From contig JALFRV010000099.1 in NCBI GenBank assembly GCA_022778905.1, positions 1 through 48,333 on the forward strand: DNA of 48,333 nucleotides, written 5' to 3'. Below, piece after piece: positions 27,502 to 35,800 of this stretch (position 1 is the first letter of the stretch; each line of letters starts with the position of its first letter). Origin of the DNA: Prevotella sp. (GTDB taxonomy: Bacteria; Bacteroidota; Bacteroidia; Bacteroidales; Bacteroidaceae). The translations under genes were made by a program, and so were the position numbers. The notes under the pieces are model-generated. The model ran no database searches and was not told the origin of the DNA. It saw nothing but the letters and a program-made list of their open reading frames with translations.

Positions 27502-28847
27502 TGTATATGAAAAGAAAGATGCTGCTGACAGCTTCATTGTGCCTCGCCGCCATGGCGTGGGCACAGACGCCCAACGTGCGCCTGCATGGTGTGCTGCGCG
27601 GAATGGGTTCCAACAAGGTAACGATGGCCTACGACGGTGCTGCCTCCATGATAGGTGACAGCCGTGACATCACGATTTCCACGGATGCCGAAGGACGCTT
27701 CGACACGGCGATCTACGTGGCCCGTCCGACCTATTATCTCATCTATCGCAACACGCTCTATCTCTCTCCGGGCGACGATCTGGAACTCAGTCTGACCTCC
27801 GAAAACCGTGCTGCGGTCTTCAGCGGCAAGGGTGCGGAGGCCAACAACTATATGAAGGACCGCCTCTTTCCACATGCCGGCTCTTACCTCGAGGGCGGTC
27901 AGCATCTCAAGAAGGATTATGCCGCCACGAAGGCCTACATCGACAGCATGTCCGTCCTGCGCCGCCAGCAGCTTGCGGCCCTGCCCAACACCGATGACGC
28001 ATTCAAGGCGTCGGAGAGCGCCAGGATTGATGCAGACGTGGCAACCAGCGTGCTTTATTACCCCACTTACTCGCTCATCTATGCCAAGACGCGCAAGCCG
28101 GAGATGACGATGAAGACCATCGACAGCTTCTTTGTGGCCCATCGCGAAGACGTCCGGCCGCTGATCCGGCGCATAGCCGATGACCGTTTCCTCGACGTGG
28201 CTGCCGTCCGGGGTGTGCTGACCAACGTGATGGCCGACAGTGTCAACTACCGTTCGCTCCAGTCGGCATTCGTTCCCACGTCCCGGATGAAAGAGCTGCT
28301 GCTCGCATTGAAGGCGTCCATGCAGGTCAAGAGCAATGTCTCCGAGGCCACGCTGATGCAGGCCAACATGACCGCAGAGAGTCTGAAGGAGGAGGATTTC
28401 GCCGCGGAGCTGCGCTGGAAGATATCGCAGGCACAGAAGCTGGAGGTCGGACAGACCGCCTGCGACATCCGGATGATCGACCGAAACGGCAGGGAACACC
28501 GCCTCTCGGAGTTCAAAGGCAAGCGCATCTACATTGATTTCTGGGCCACCTGGTGCGGTCCCTGCATTCAGGAGTCGCCTGCTTTCGAGGCGCTGTATGA
28601 GGAATATAAGGGTAAGGATGTGGTCTTCCTGCAGGTCTCGATCGACAAGAATCTGAATGCCTGGAAGAACTATATCAGCCGCAACAACAAGAAAGTGCCG
28701 CAGTTCCGGTCTGACGATCCGGTGCTCAAAGAGAAGTGGGCCGTGCTCTATATACCCCGCTTCGTCCTCATCGACAAGGACTTCCGCATCGCCAGTCCGT
28801 TCGCCCCGAGACCCTCGGAGCAGCAGATACGGACACTGCTGCAGTGA
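27501..28847 (+). CDS. TlpA-like periplasmic thioredoxin with long N-terminal domain (module 3)
   Basis: The 448-residue protein has a signal peptide (MKRKMLLTASLCLAAMAWAQ) and an N-terminal DUF4369-like part (VRLHGVLRGMGSNKVTMAYDG). After a helical middle region, a C-terminal thioredoxin domain carries FWATWCGPCIQESPAFEALY and the cis-Pro loop LYIPRFVLIDKD. The first ATG overlaps the preceding stop; ATG 27507 is the alternative. It is about 75 residues longer than the module 2 paralogue, mostly in the middle. The next feature is a strong terminator at 28937, so this is the end of module 3. Confidence 0.92.
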   Translation: MYMKRKMLLTASLCLAAMAWAQTPNVRLHGVLRGMGSNKVTMAYDGAASMIGDSRDITISTDAEGRFDTAIYVARPTYYLIYRNTLYLSPGDDLELSLTSENRAAVFSGKGAEANNYMKDRLFPHAGSYLEGGQHLKKDYAATKAYIDSMSVLRRQQLAALPNTDDAFKASESARIDADVATSVLYYPTYSLIYAKTRKPEMTMKTIDSFFVAHREDVRPLIRRIADDRFLDVAAVRGVLTNVMADSVNYRSLQSAFVPTSRMKELLLALKASMQVKSNVSEATLMQANMTAESLKEEDFAAELRWKISQAQKLEVGQTACDIRMIDRNGREHRLSEFKGKRIYIDFWATWCGPCIQESPAFEALYEEYKGKDVVFLQVSIDKNLNAWKNYISRNNKKVPQFRSDDPVLKEKWAVLYIPRFVLIDKDFRIASPFAPRPSEQQIRTLLQ

Positions 28848-28936
28848 GCTGCGCCGACTGGAAGCTATCGGCGTCCAACAAGGAACATGCAGGATAACGC
28901 GCTTGACGGACCATTGAGCGGGTCCGAAAACAGTAG

Positions 28937-28980
28937 ACGTTGGAAGCAAACCCATCTTCGGGTTGCTTTCAACGTTTTTT
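28937..28980 (+). terminator. Rho-independent terminator of module 3
   Basis: ACGTTGGAAGCAAACCC (28937-28953) pairs with GGGTTGCTTTCAACGT (28960-28975), with one mismatch and one bulge, around a short ATCTTC loop. A run of six T residues closes it. It lies 90 bases after the TlpA stop. The rest of the 28848-29104 gap shows only a small GGACC/GGTCC hairpin near 28909-28926. Confidence 0.85.
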
Positions 28981-29104
28981 CTTGTCCTGTCTGCAGGTGC
29001 CTGTGGGGCGTCCGCAGTGTATTTCCCGAGGCGGCGGAAGTGATGTCCGGACCTGCCGGCGCATGGCTCCGGTCGGTCGGGAGCAGGGGTAGGGATGGGG
29101 AAAA

Positions 29105-30184
29105 TCAGTTGACCACGATATTCGGACCTACGATGGCGATCTTGAATCTGCACAGATGGTTGAGGTCGATGATGCTCTGGCGGACGTCGTCAGACCGCAT
29201 GGCGGTGAAGTGGAGCCTGAAGCTCTGATGCTTAGGGTTGTTGAACACCACGCCGAGATTATACCAGCGCCCCAGCTCCTTGAGGATTTCGACGAGCGGA
29301 GCTTCATCAAAATAGAAGATCCCTTCCACCCACTGCCTGACCGCATAGGTGTCTGCCGGCTTCACATGCACGGCCCCCTGACGGTCGTACCACGCCTGCT
29401 GGTCGGGCTTGAGGATGGCTTCCGGACGGCCGGTCCGGCCGTTCAGCACCTCCACGGAGCCTTTCACTAACGACACTTCTGCCTGCTCACGGGCGTAGTG
29501 ACGGAAGTTGAACTCGGTGCCGAGCACGCGCACCTGCATCTGATCGCTCGTCACGATGAAGGGCACCTTGGCGTTGTGGGCCACTTTGAAATAGGCTTCG
29601 CCGTCTACGCGCACCTGCCGCGTCTGCCCCGTGAAGCGTTCCGGAAACTCGATCCTGCTCTCTGCGTTGAGCCAGATCTCCGTCCCGTCCTCCAAGATCA
29701 CCTTGAAGCTCATGCCCCGCGGGGTCTTCACGCGCTGCATGGTCTGCGCCACGGTCTTCCCCCCGCCGTCTTCGGAGGCGGCGGAAGCGGTCTTCGCGCC
29801 GGCGATCCCATGCCTTGCCGAGGGCCGGAAGGAGATGGAGTCTGTCCCGGAGAGCACTTTCGTGCGGCTGCCTGTCTGAAGCGTGATCTGCGAAGGTGCG
29901 TCCTGATGGTCGAGCACCACGAGTCGGTCTTCCTCTGCGGCATGCTCCGCGAACGGCCCATACTGGAAGACGACCACCGCGGCGAGCATGGCGGCAGCGC
30001 CCAAGGCGGCCGCTCCGAGGAGCTTCCAATAGGAAGTGGGGCCGTGCGACTGCCGTTCCATCCCCTCATGGAACGCCTGCCAGGCCCGCTCCACATCGGG
30101 GGGGTGGGTCTTCCGGCGCCGGTAGTAGGTCTTGGCCAGCATCTCTATCCGCCTGTCGTCATCGTTGCGTATCTCTTCTGTCAT
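29105..30184 (-). CDS. FecR-type anti-sigma factor (FecR3)
   Basis: The 359-residue protein has a cytoplasmic part of about 60 residues and a transmembrane helix at about 62-82 (LLGAAALGAAAMLAAVVVF). The FecR core has LEDGTEIWLNAESRIEFPER, GEAYFKVAHNAKVPF and VRVLGTEFNF, with a C-terminal DUF4974 domain from WVEGIFYFDEAPLVEILKEL. The gene is 60 bases downstream of sigma 3 in one operon and is convergent to module 3. Its nearest divergent neighbours are an RteC-like gene and a SusC without an STN domain. Its natural partner is therefore more likely the STN-bearing SusC3, or a transporter outside the window. Confidence 0.93.
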   Translation of the reverse strand: MTEEIRNDDDRRIEMLAKTYYRRRKTHPPDVERAWQAFHEGMERQSHGPTSYWKLLGAAALGAAAMLAAVVVFQYGPFAEHAAEEDRLVVLDHQDAPSQITLQTGSRTKVLSGTDSISFRPSARHGIAGAKTASAASEDGGGKTVAQTMQRVKTPRGMSFKVILEDGTEIWLNAESRIEFPERFTGQTRQVRVDGEAYFKVAHNAKVPFIVTSDQMQVRVLGTEFNFRHYAREQAEVSLVKGSVEVLNGRTGRPEAILKPDQQAWYDRQGAVHVKPADTYAVRQWVEGIFYFDEAPLVEILKELGRWYNLGVVFNNPKHQSFRLHFTAMRSDDVRQSIIDLNHLCRFKIAIVGPNIVVN

Positions 30185-30244
30185 TCCGCAGTTCTTTACC
30201 TATAAAACATCCTCATGGGGCATTCGGGTATCTTCTTTTTAGAA

Positions 30245-30745
30245 TTATTTAGATAATAATGCCGCGCGCAATGCCGCCATCATCTTGCTCACGTGCTTAT
30301 GGATGGCGCTCACGCTCACATCCAACATCTCGGCCACCTGCTGATAGCTCTTCCCTTCGTAGCAGCACTGCTCGAAGACGAGCCGTGTCAGCGGCGTCTG
30401 GCTGCCGATCACCTGTTCCATCAGTTCCATCCGCCGCTCCAGGAGCTCACTGTCACCGATCACTTCCTGCTTCATCCGGAGATACTCCGTCTGATAATTG
30501 CGCTCCACCTTGAGATGCTCCAAGTGGTTGATCGACTTGTTGCGGATGGCCGTGAAGAGGTAGGCCGGCATCCGATATTGGCGGATCTGCCCGTAGGAAG
30601 ACCACACGTCGGCAAACAATTCGCTCACCAAGTCCTTCGCCACCTCCTCGTCTTCGACCCAGTCGAGCGCCCGATAGTACACCGGCGTGTACCATTTCCG
30701 GAAGAGCGATTCAAATTCTTTGCTGTAAGCGTGATACTTTGACAT
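30245..30745 (-). CDS. ECF RNA polymerase sigma factor (sigma 3)
   Basis: The product is 166 residues from ATG 30745, where sigma-factor similarity starts (MSKYHAYSKEFESLFRKWYTPVYYRALDWVEDEEVAKDLVSELF). Region 4 is KSYQQVAEMLDVSVSAIHKHVSKMMAALR, distinct from sigma 1 and sigma 2. The frame stays open upstream to 30928. An ATG at 30901 would add 52 Arg/Pro-rich residues and sits about 21 bases after the predicted transcription start, so a longer form cannot be excluded. It is co-transcribed with fecR3. Confidence 0.9.
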   Translation of the reverse strand: MSKYHAYSKEFESLFRKWYTPVYYRALDWVEDEEVAKDLVSELFADVWSSYGQIRQYRMPAYLFTAIRNKSINHLEHLKVERNYQTEYLRMKQEVIGDSELLERRMELMEQVIGSQTPLTRLVFEQCCYEGKSYQQVAEMLDVSVSAIHKHVSKMMAALRAALLSK

Positions 30746-30927
30746 GCGTGATCGTGATTGAGCGGATGTCCCGCAGCGGGTCCGAGCCTGCTGCCGGCCA
30801 ATGATACCGACCGGTCGGCCTACCGTCGGAGTGGCTTTCCGGACTACCTCGGGAGCGGAAGAAGGCGCCTTCGGCACGGTCTTGACGGCCCGTCTCCCCA
30901 TCGCATCGGGGCTGCAGGCAGTCTTCA

Positions 30928-30935
30928 CAAAAGTA
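30928..30935 (-). promoter_or_regulatory. Primary-sigma -7 element upstream of sigma 3 (TACTTTTG)
   Basis: TACTTTTG on the minus strand fits TAnnTTTG. If used, it would give a leader of about 175 bases to ATG 30745, or about 20 bases to the alternative ATG 30901. No obvious -33 element accompanies it. Confidence 0.45.
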
Positions 30936-31004
30936 CAAAGAAACCATGAGCCTTCGTTTTAATCATGATCAGAAGCCTCTTCTTTTTAATGTTTTTTAAT
31001 ATTT

Positions 31005-31130
31005 TCCCGCCGCCATCCTCCCCCTTCCTTCCTCCTCCTGTCATCCCTTCCTCCTTCCTCTCATCATCCCTTCCTCCTTCATCTTCTCCTCCTTTCATCC
31101 CCTCTCTTTTCATCCCTTTTTCCCACACCT
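31005..31130. repeat. Pyrimidine-rich low-complexity tract (CATCCCTTCCTCC words)
   Basis: About 125 bases of almost pure C/T on the plus strand, with repeats of TCATCCCTTCCTCCTTC at about 23-base spacing that decay to the right. Its complement resembles the GATGAAGG minisatellite at 38294 and the GATGAGG tract at 7402. A 155-codon plus-strand frame through it encodes only Pro/Ser-rich low-complexity sequence and is not a gene. With the 88-bp element it fills most of the 806-base gap between sigma 3 and the RteC-like gene; 31240-31500 shows nothing recognisable. Confidence 0.7.
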
Positions 31131-31146
31131 ATCTTCCGCCCCGCGC

Positions 31147-31234
31147 ATATGTATCCTTTCGGCGCCCCGGAGCTATGCTTTGGACGGCCCGGAGCTATGC
31201 TTTCGGCAGCCCATATGATAGCTTTCGGCTGGGC
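31147..31234. repeat. 88-bp element of four 22-bp units, copy 3
   Basis: Units start at 31147, 31169, 31191 and 31213, with first ten bases ATATGTATCC, GGAGCTATGC, GGAGCTATGC and ATATGATAGC. The GC-rich halves are CGGCGCCCC, GGACGGCCC, CGGCAGCCC and CGGCTGGGC. Unlike copies 1, 2 and 4, the outer units are not a clean inverted pair, although both start ATATG. A T-run (31235-31240) follows the last unit directly. Confidence 0.85.
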
Positions 31235-31502
31235 TTTTTTATCCATTTGATTTTCAATGAGTTGCGTCTGGCGTTTTCGGACGTTTTCTCCGCCTTGCCC
31301 GTGTCGTGTCAGTCAGGATGGCGGATGGTCATTTCGCGTGCGGCAAGTGCCCCATTCCCCCATCGGGAAGGATCGTGGATGCGTTCTCCGAGTGTAGCGG
31401 ATGCAGCTTCCGCAGGGGGCCTTCAGTCTTAAAATACGTAAAATGCGGACGATTTTAACATATTGTCCGGCGGGAGTGAACTTTCGTTGCGCGATAGCGA
31501 TG

Positions 31503-31510
31503 TAATTTTG
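31503..31510 (+). promoter_or_regulatory. Primary-sigma -7 element of the RteC-like gene (TAATTTTG)
   Basis: TAATTTTG fits TAnnTTTG. A TTTCGTTG stretch lies at 31482-31489, somewhat closer than the ideal -33 spacing. The element ends 41 bases before the ATG at 31552. Confidence 0.45.
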
Positions 31511-31551
31511 CCGCCGATAACAAAGCAATAATCTCAAAACAAGATTGACGA

Positions 31552-31983
31552 ATGAACTACGATTCAGGAACGCATGATAATCATGCCATGAAAAACAACC
31601 GGCAGCAGGGGCTGCTGCATTTGGAGCAGGCGCTGAGCCGTCTGCTGGGCCGAAAGCCGGCCGACGGACTTCGCTGGACAGGCACGAAGACGGATCTCTT
31701 CGTGATTGCCCATCTGATGTATATGGACGCCGACCCGGTCGGAGACGACGGGCAGCCGATGACCTTCTCTGCTTTGGTGGCCCGGTTGGCTGCCATCCTG
31801 CATGTCAAAGTGCCGCGCAATCCGCGTTCCTACGTGACGAAGGATCTGACGAACAAGCACTGCCGGCGGCTCTCGTTTCTCGACCGCTATTGCTGGCTGC
31901 TGTTCCACGACGGAGATCCCGACCCGTTGGCGCGCTACATAGACTCAGGCGGGAGCGGCCGCATGGTGGAGGAGGCCGTCTGA
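31552..31983 (+). CDS. RteC-like domain protein, short orphan form
   Basis: The 143-residue protein contains a stretch from about residue 40 with LRWTGTKTDLFVIAHLMY, a later MTFSALVARLAAIL and VPRNPRSYVTKDL. It resembles the C-terminal domain of RteC (typically WTGSKTDLxELIYAL and then an aromatic/Arg-rich block). Full RteC proteins of conjugative transposons are about twice as long; only the C-terminal half is represented here. No tetQ, rteA/B or integrase genes are nearby, so this is probably a chromosomal relative, perhaps regulatory. ATG 31588 (MKNNRQQG) is an alternative start. It is convergent with the next gene, 10 bases apart. Confidence 0.68.
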   Translation: MNYDSGTHDNHAMKNNRQQGLLHLEQALSRLLGRKPADGLRWTGTKTDLFVIAHLMYMDADPVGDDGQPMTFSALVARLAAILHVKVPRNPRSYVTKDLTNKHCRRLSFLDRYCWLLFHDGDPDPLARYIDSGGSGRMVEEAV

Positions 31984-31993
31984 GCGTGTGCCG

Positions 31994-32455
31994 TCAGAAG
32001 CTGAAACGCGCCGTCAGGCAGGGCGCTGCTGCCATGGTTCCCGCCGGCAGGGGATCGCGCAGCAGGCCCGAGCCCAATGACATGCGCTGCAGGGCGCGGT
32101 ACTTCTGCTTGTTCTTATGGGCGATGATGAACAGGGGGATGCTGCCCGTGGCGAGCGCAAGTCCTGAAAGCATGACGATCCCGGGTGCCTTGCTGTCTTT
32201 AGCCGACTGATCTGCGTCGCCCAAACCGATGGCTACTGCGGCCACGAAACCGCCCGCTGTGGCCACCGTGCCCACTGCTGCGCTGGTCCAGGCCAAGGCT
32301 TTCAGCGTGTGGTTTCGTCGGAGATAGGTGCGTGCGAGCGCCTGTGTGGCGGCGCTGTCGGTCCCTTGCGCGGTGGGCGCGCCGGGATTCACGGTCTGGC
32401 TCTTTCCGGTGGCGGCTGTCGCCAGGAAGAGCAACAGGAGGATGATGCGATGCAT
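31994..32455 (-). CDS. Small secreted/membrane protein of unknown function
   Basis: The product is 153 residues from ATG 32455 (MHRIILLLLFLATAATGKSQ, a signal peptide). The frame is open upstream to 32545, but that part lacks signal character and overlaps the TATCTTTG promoter. After a Thr/Ala-rich segment there are two membrane-spanning stretches, ALAWTSAAVGTVATAGGFVA and GIVMLSGLALATGSIPLFII, the second followed by basic AHKNKQKYRA. Small proteins of this layout are common in Bacteroidetes, usually as hypotheticals. I cannot assign a function. Confidence 0.75.
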   Translation of the reverse strand: MHRIILLLLFLATAATGKSQTVNPGAPTAQGTDSAATQALARTYLRRNHTLKALAWTSAAVGTVATAGGFVAAVAIGLGDADQSAKDSKAPGIVMLSGLALATGSIPLFIIAHKNKQKYRALQRMSLGSGLLRDPLPAGTMAAAPCLTARFSF

Positions 32456-32532
32456 ACGTTTGCGTTTGAGACTGCCGGCGACCCTACAGAAAGGTTGGTT
32501 TCGGAGAGGCTGCCGACAGTTGTGATTTGCTG

Positions 32533-32540
32533 CAAAGATA
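32533..32540 (-). promoter_or_regulatory. Primary-sigma -7 element of the small membrane protein gene (TATCTTTG)
   Basis: TATCTTTG on the minus strand matches TAnnTTTG exactly and ends 77 bases upstream of ATG 32455. It shares the 370-base divergent region with the susC4 promoter; nothing else is visible there. Confidence 0.55.
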
Positions 32541-32723
32541 CACATTATTATAATATATACCTATATATAATTGTGCAAATGTTGCCTTTTGCCGCCCCCA
32601 TTGCCTGTTTTTCCCCTGCAGAAAGAGCCGTTCGGCCTGCGCCGCGACGATCTTCCGCCGAAGCCTGCGCGCCGGGACTGGCAGTCTAAAAACAAATTGA
32701 TTGTGAAAAACATTAAGAAAATC

Positions 32724-32754
32724 TTGCGTCAATTCATAATTAAGTGTATATTTG
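32724..32754 (+). promoter_or_regulatory. Primary-sigma promoter of module 4 (TTG, 20 bases, TATATTTG)
   Basis: TTG at 32724-32726 and TATATTTG at 32747-32754 are separated by 20 bases, matching the Bacteroidetes primary-sigma layout. The leader to ATG 32826 is about 65 bases and contains TACTACTACTAATA, a word shared with the susC5 leader. No YGTW follows at the ECF spacing, so module 4 is probably not under a FecI-type sigma factor. Confidence 0.6.
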
Positions 32755-32825
32755 TAACCACAACCCCAATCTGCTGAACATACATTTTCTAATTTCTACT
32801 ACTACTAATACCATTTCATTGTATC

Positions 32826-35800
32826 ATGAAAGAAAAGACTGAAGTTATTCAAGTGAACAGCTGGAGTATACTCCGGCGGCTGACGTTCCTGATGTTCTTT
32901 GCGGTCTGCTCGGTCGGGGCATTCGCACAGCACAAGGTTTCGGGAACTGTGGTAGACGCGGCTGGTGAGCCGATCATCGGCGCGAGCGTCATGGTCCAGG
33001 GCACTTCGCAGGGTGCAGTGACCGATCTTGACGGTCGCTTCACGATCGCCGACGTGCCGTCAGGCGGCAAGTTAGTGGTCTCGTATGTCGGATTCCGCAC
33101 GCAGACGCTCAGTCCCGGCGGGCAGCAGACCGTCAAGGTGACGCTGCAGGAAGACCGGCAGAACTTAGACGAAGTGGTCGTGGTCGGCTACGGCGTACAG
33201 CGTAAGACCGACGTGACGGGCGCCTTGACGCGCGTCAACAGTGAGGCTTTGACCACCAAACCGGTGTCCAACGCCTTCGAAGCGCTGCAGGGCAAGGCAG
33301 CCGGCGTGGACATCACGACCAACGAGCGACCCGGTTCGCTGGGTTCTATCCGTATCCGCGGCAACCGCTCCATATCGGCCAGCCAGACCCCGCTCTATGT
33401 GGTCGACGGCGTGCCCCTTCAGACCGGCGGCATCGAATCATTGAACCCGCGCGACATCGAGTCGATCGACATCCTCAAGGATGCCTCATCCACGGCCATC
33501 TACGGATCGCGCGGCGCTAACGGCGTGGTGCTCGTGACCACCAAAAGGGGCAAGGAAGGCAAGATGCAGCTGTCCTATTCGGGCACGATGACACTTCAGA
33601 ACATCATCGACAAGCAGCCCGCCATGAAGGCGAGTGACTATATCACGTGGCGCCGGTGGGCCTACTACAACAGCAATCCGACCCTCTACACGCCCGGCGA
33701 CCAGCCCACCTACGAGCAGGATCAGGCCTTCTTCGCTCCCTCGGGCGACAATACGGCCTACAACAACGTCATGCGTGGATGGGACGAAAGCCACACCAAG
33801 TGGGACGGTTCGAAAGTGATCGACACCGACTGGACCGACTTCGTCACCCAGACGGGCATCACCCAGGAGCACACCCTCAGTGCCACGGGCGGCTCGAAGG
33901 ATGTGCAGGGATTCGTCTCCTTCGGCTATCTGAACAACAAGGGCACACAGAAGGGACAGTCGTATGAGCGCTACAACCTCGCCGCATCGACCGACATACA
34001 GGCCTCCAAGTGGTTTAAGGTAGGCGGATCGCTCAATGCTTCCTATGGCAAGCAGCACTACGGATTCTCCCGGACCGGCCAGTCGTCGAACTCAGGACCC
34101 GATGACATCTACGGTTCGGCAAAGGGCATCCTGCGCTATGCGATGCCTTACGACGAGAACGGGGACATCATCACCGTGCCCGGAGGTACTGTCACCAACA
34201 CCTATACCGTCGTCGACGAGTGGACAAAGTCGAAGGACAACCGAGAGACATTCCGCGCCCTCGGCAGCTTCTATGCGCAGATGGACTTCGGAAAGATCTG
34301 GGCTCCGCTGCAGGGACTGCAGTATAAGCTCCAGTTCGGACCTGATTTCCGCTATTACAGATACGGCTTCTTCGTCGACGCCTCGTCGGCAGTGCGTGCC
34401 GGAAGTCAGAACCTTGCACGTCGCAATGACCAGCGCGACTTCGCCTGGACATTGGATAACATGCTCATTTACAACCGCACCTTCAATCAGCACAACGTAG
34501 GTCTGACCCTCCTGCACAGCGCATCCAAGTCCAACTCGGAGACCAGTTCGATGAGTGAGGAGGGCGTGACGATCCCGTCATTCCTGTGGAACAACATGGG
34601 TGCTATCGACATTACCGACCCTCAGTACAAGGCCGGAATGGGCACAGGGCTTAGCGAACAGCAGCTCGAATCTTACATGGCGCGCCTCAACTATTCGTTC
34701 CTCGACCGCTATCTGCTCACCGTTTCGGGCCGCTGGGACGGTTCGTCGGTCCTCGCCAAGGGCAACAAGTGGGATTTCTTCCCGTCGGCCGCGCTCGGCT
34801 GGCGCATGGAGCAGGAAGACTTCATGAAGCATGTCAGCTGGCTGGATCAGCTCAAGCTCCGCTTCGGAGTCGGCGTGACCGGCAACGCCGCCGTTGATCC
34901 TTACGGCACACTCGGCGTGATCAGCTCCTACTGGATGCCGTTCAGCACGGGCAACACCCAGATTTATGTCACCAATGAGCCTTACTATACCAACACTGGA
35001 AACCTCATGCCCAACAAGAATTTGGGATGGGAGAAGACCACGCAGTGGAACTTTGGTATCGACTTCAGCGTCCTCAAGGGCCGCATCGGCGGTACGATCG
35101 ACCTCTATCATTCCACCACTTCCGACCTCCTCCTGCAGATGAGCGTGCCCTCACTGTCAGGTTATCCGGCCATGATGGCCAACGTCGGCAAGACCAAGAA
35201 CAACGGTGTGGAGCTGACGCTGAACACATTCCCGATCATGACCAAGGACTTCACATGGGCCTCCGACTTCAATGCGGCATGGCAGAAGGATGAGATCGTC
35301 GAGCTCGCCAACGGCAAGGAGGACGACATCAACAACGCCTGGTTCATCGGAGAGTCGATCAGCGTCTACTACGGATATGAGGCCAACGGACTCTGGCAGG
35401 AGTCGGACGCAGAAGAAATGGCCAAGTTCAACGCCAAGGGAGCGAAGTTCTCCGCCGGAAGCGTGCGTCCTGTCGACCAGAATGGTGACTATGTCATCGA
35501 TGCCAAAGACCGTGTGATCATCGGCAACAGAAATCCTCGGTGGACCATGGGATGGACCAACACGTTCAGCTACAAGGGCTTCGAGCTCACCGTCGAGATG
35601 AATGGACGGTTCGGATACAAGCAGGATGTTGGCGGCCAGGGACAGCTCGGCATGTACCAGCAGGCTGAAATCAGCTACTGGCGGCCCGATAACACGGGTG
35701 CCGAATGGCAGAAACCAGTCTACAACATCGCCGGCGGCGACCCCTATTCGAGCCTTCTCGGCTTCAAGGATGCTTCGTTCGTCAAGCTCCGCAACGTCTC

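Noticed and set aside
27534..29153. A 539-codon minus-strand frame across the module 3 TlpA gene
   Set aside because: Antisense shadow of a GC-rich gene; it also crosses the module 3 terminator. No recognisable domain.
30965..31432. A 155-codon plus-strand frame downstream of the sigma 3 promoter
   Set aside because: It translates a pyrimidine-rich simple-sequence tract and an 88-bp repeat into Pro/Ser-rich sequence with no family likeness.
31552..31983. Remnant of a conjugative transposon around the RteC-like gene
   Set aside because: No integrase, mobilisation, tetQ or transfer genes and no end repeats are visible on either side.
32754..32780. ECF-type promoter upstream of susC4 (GTAACC at 32754)
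   Set aside because: GAAC rather than YGTW follows at the 16-base spacing, and GTAACC overlaps the end of a good TATATTTG element.
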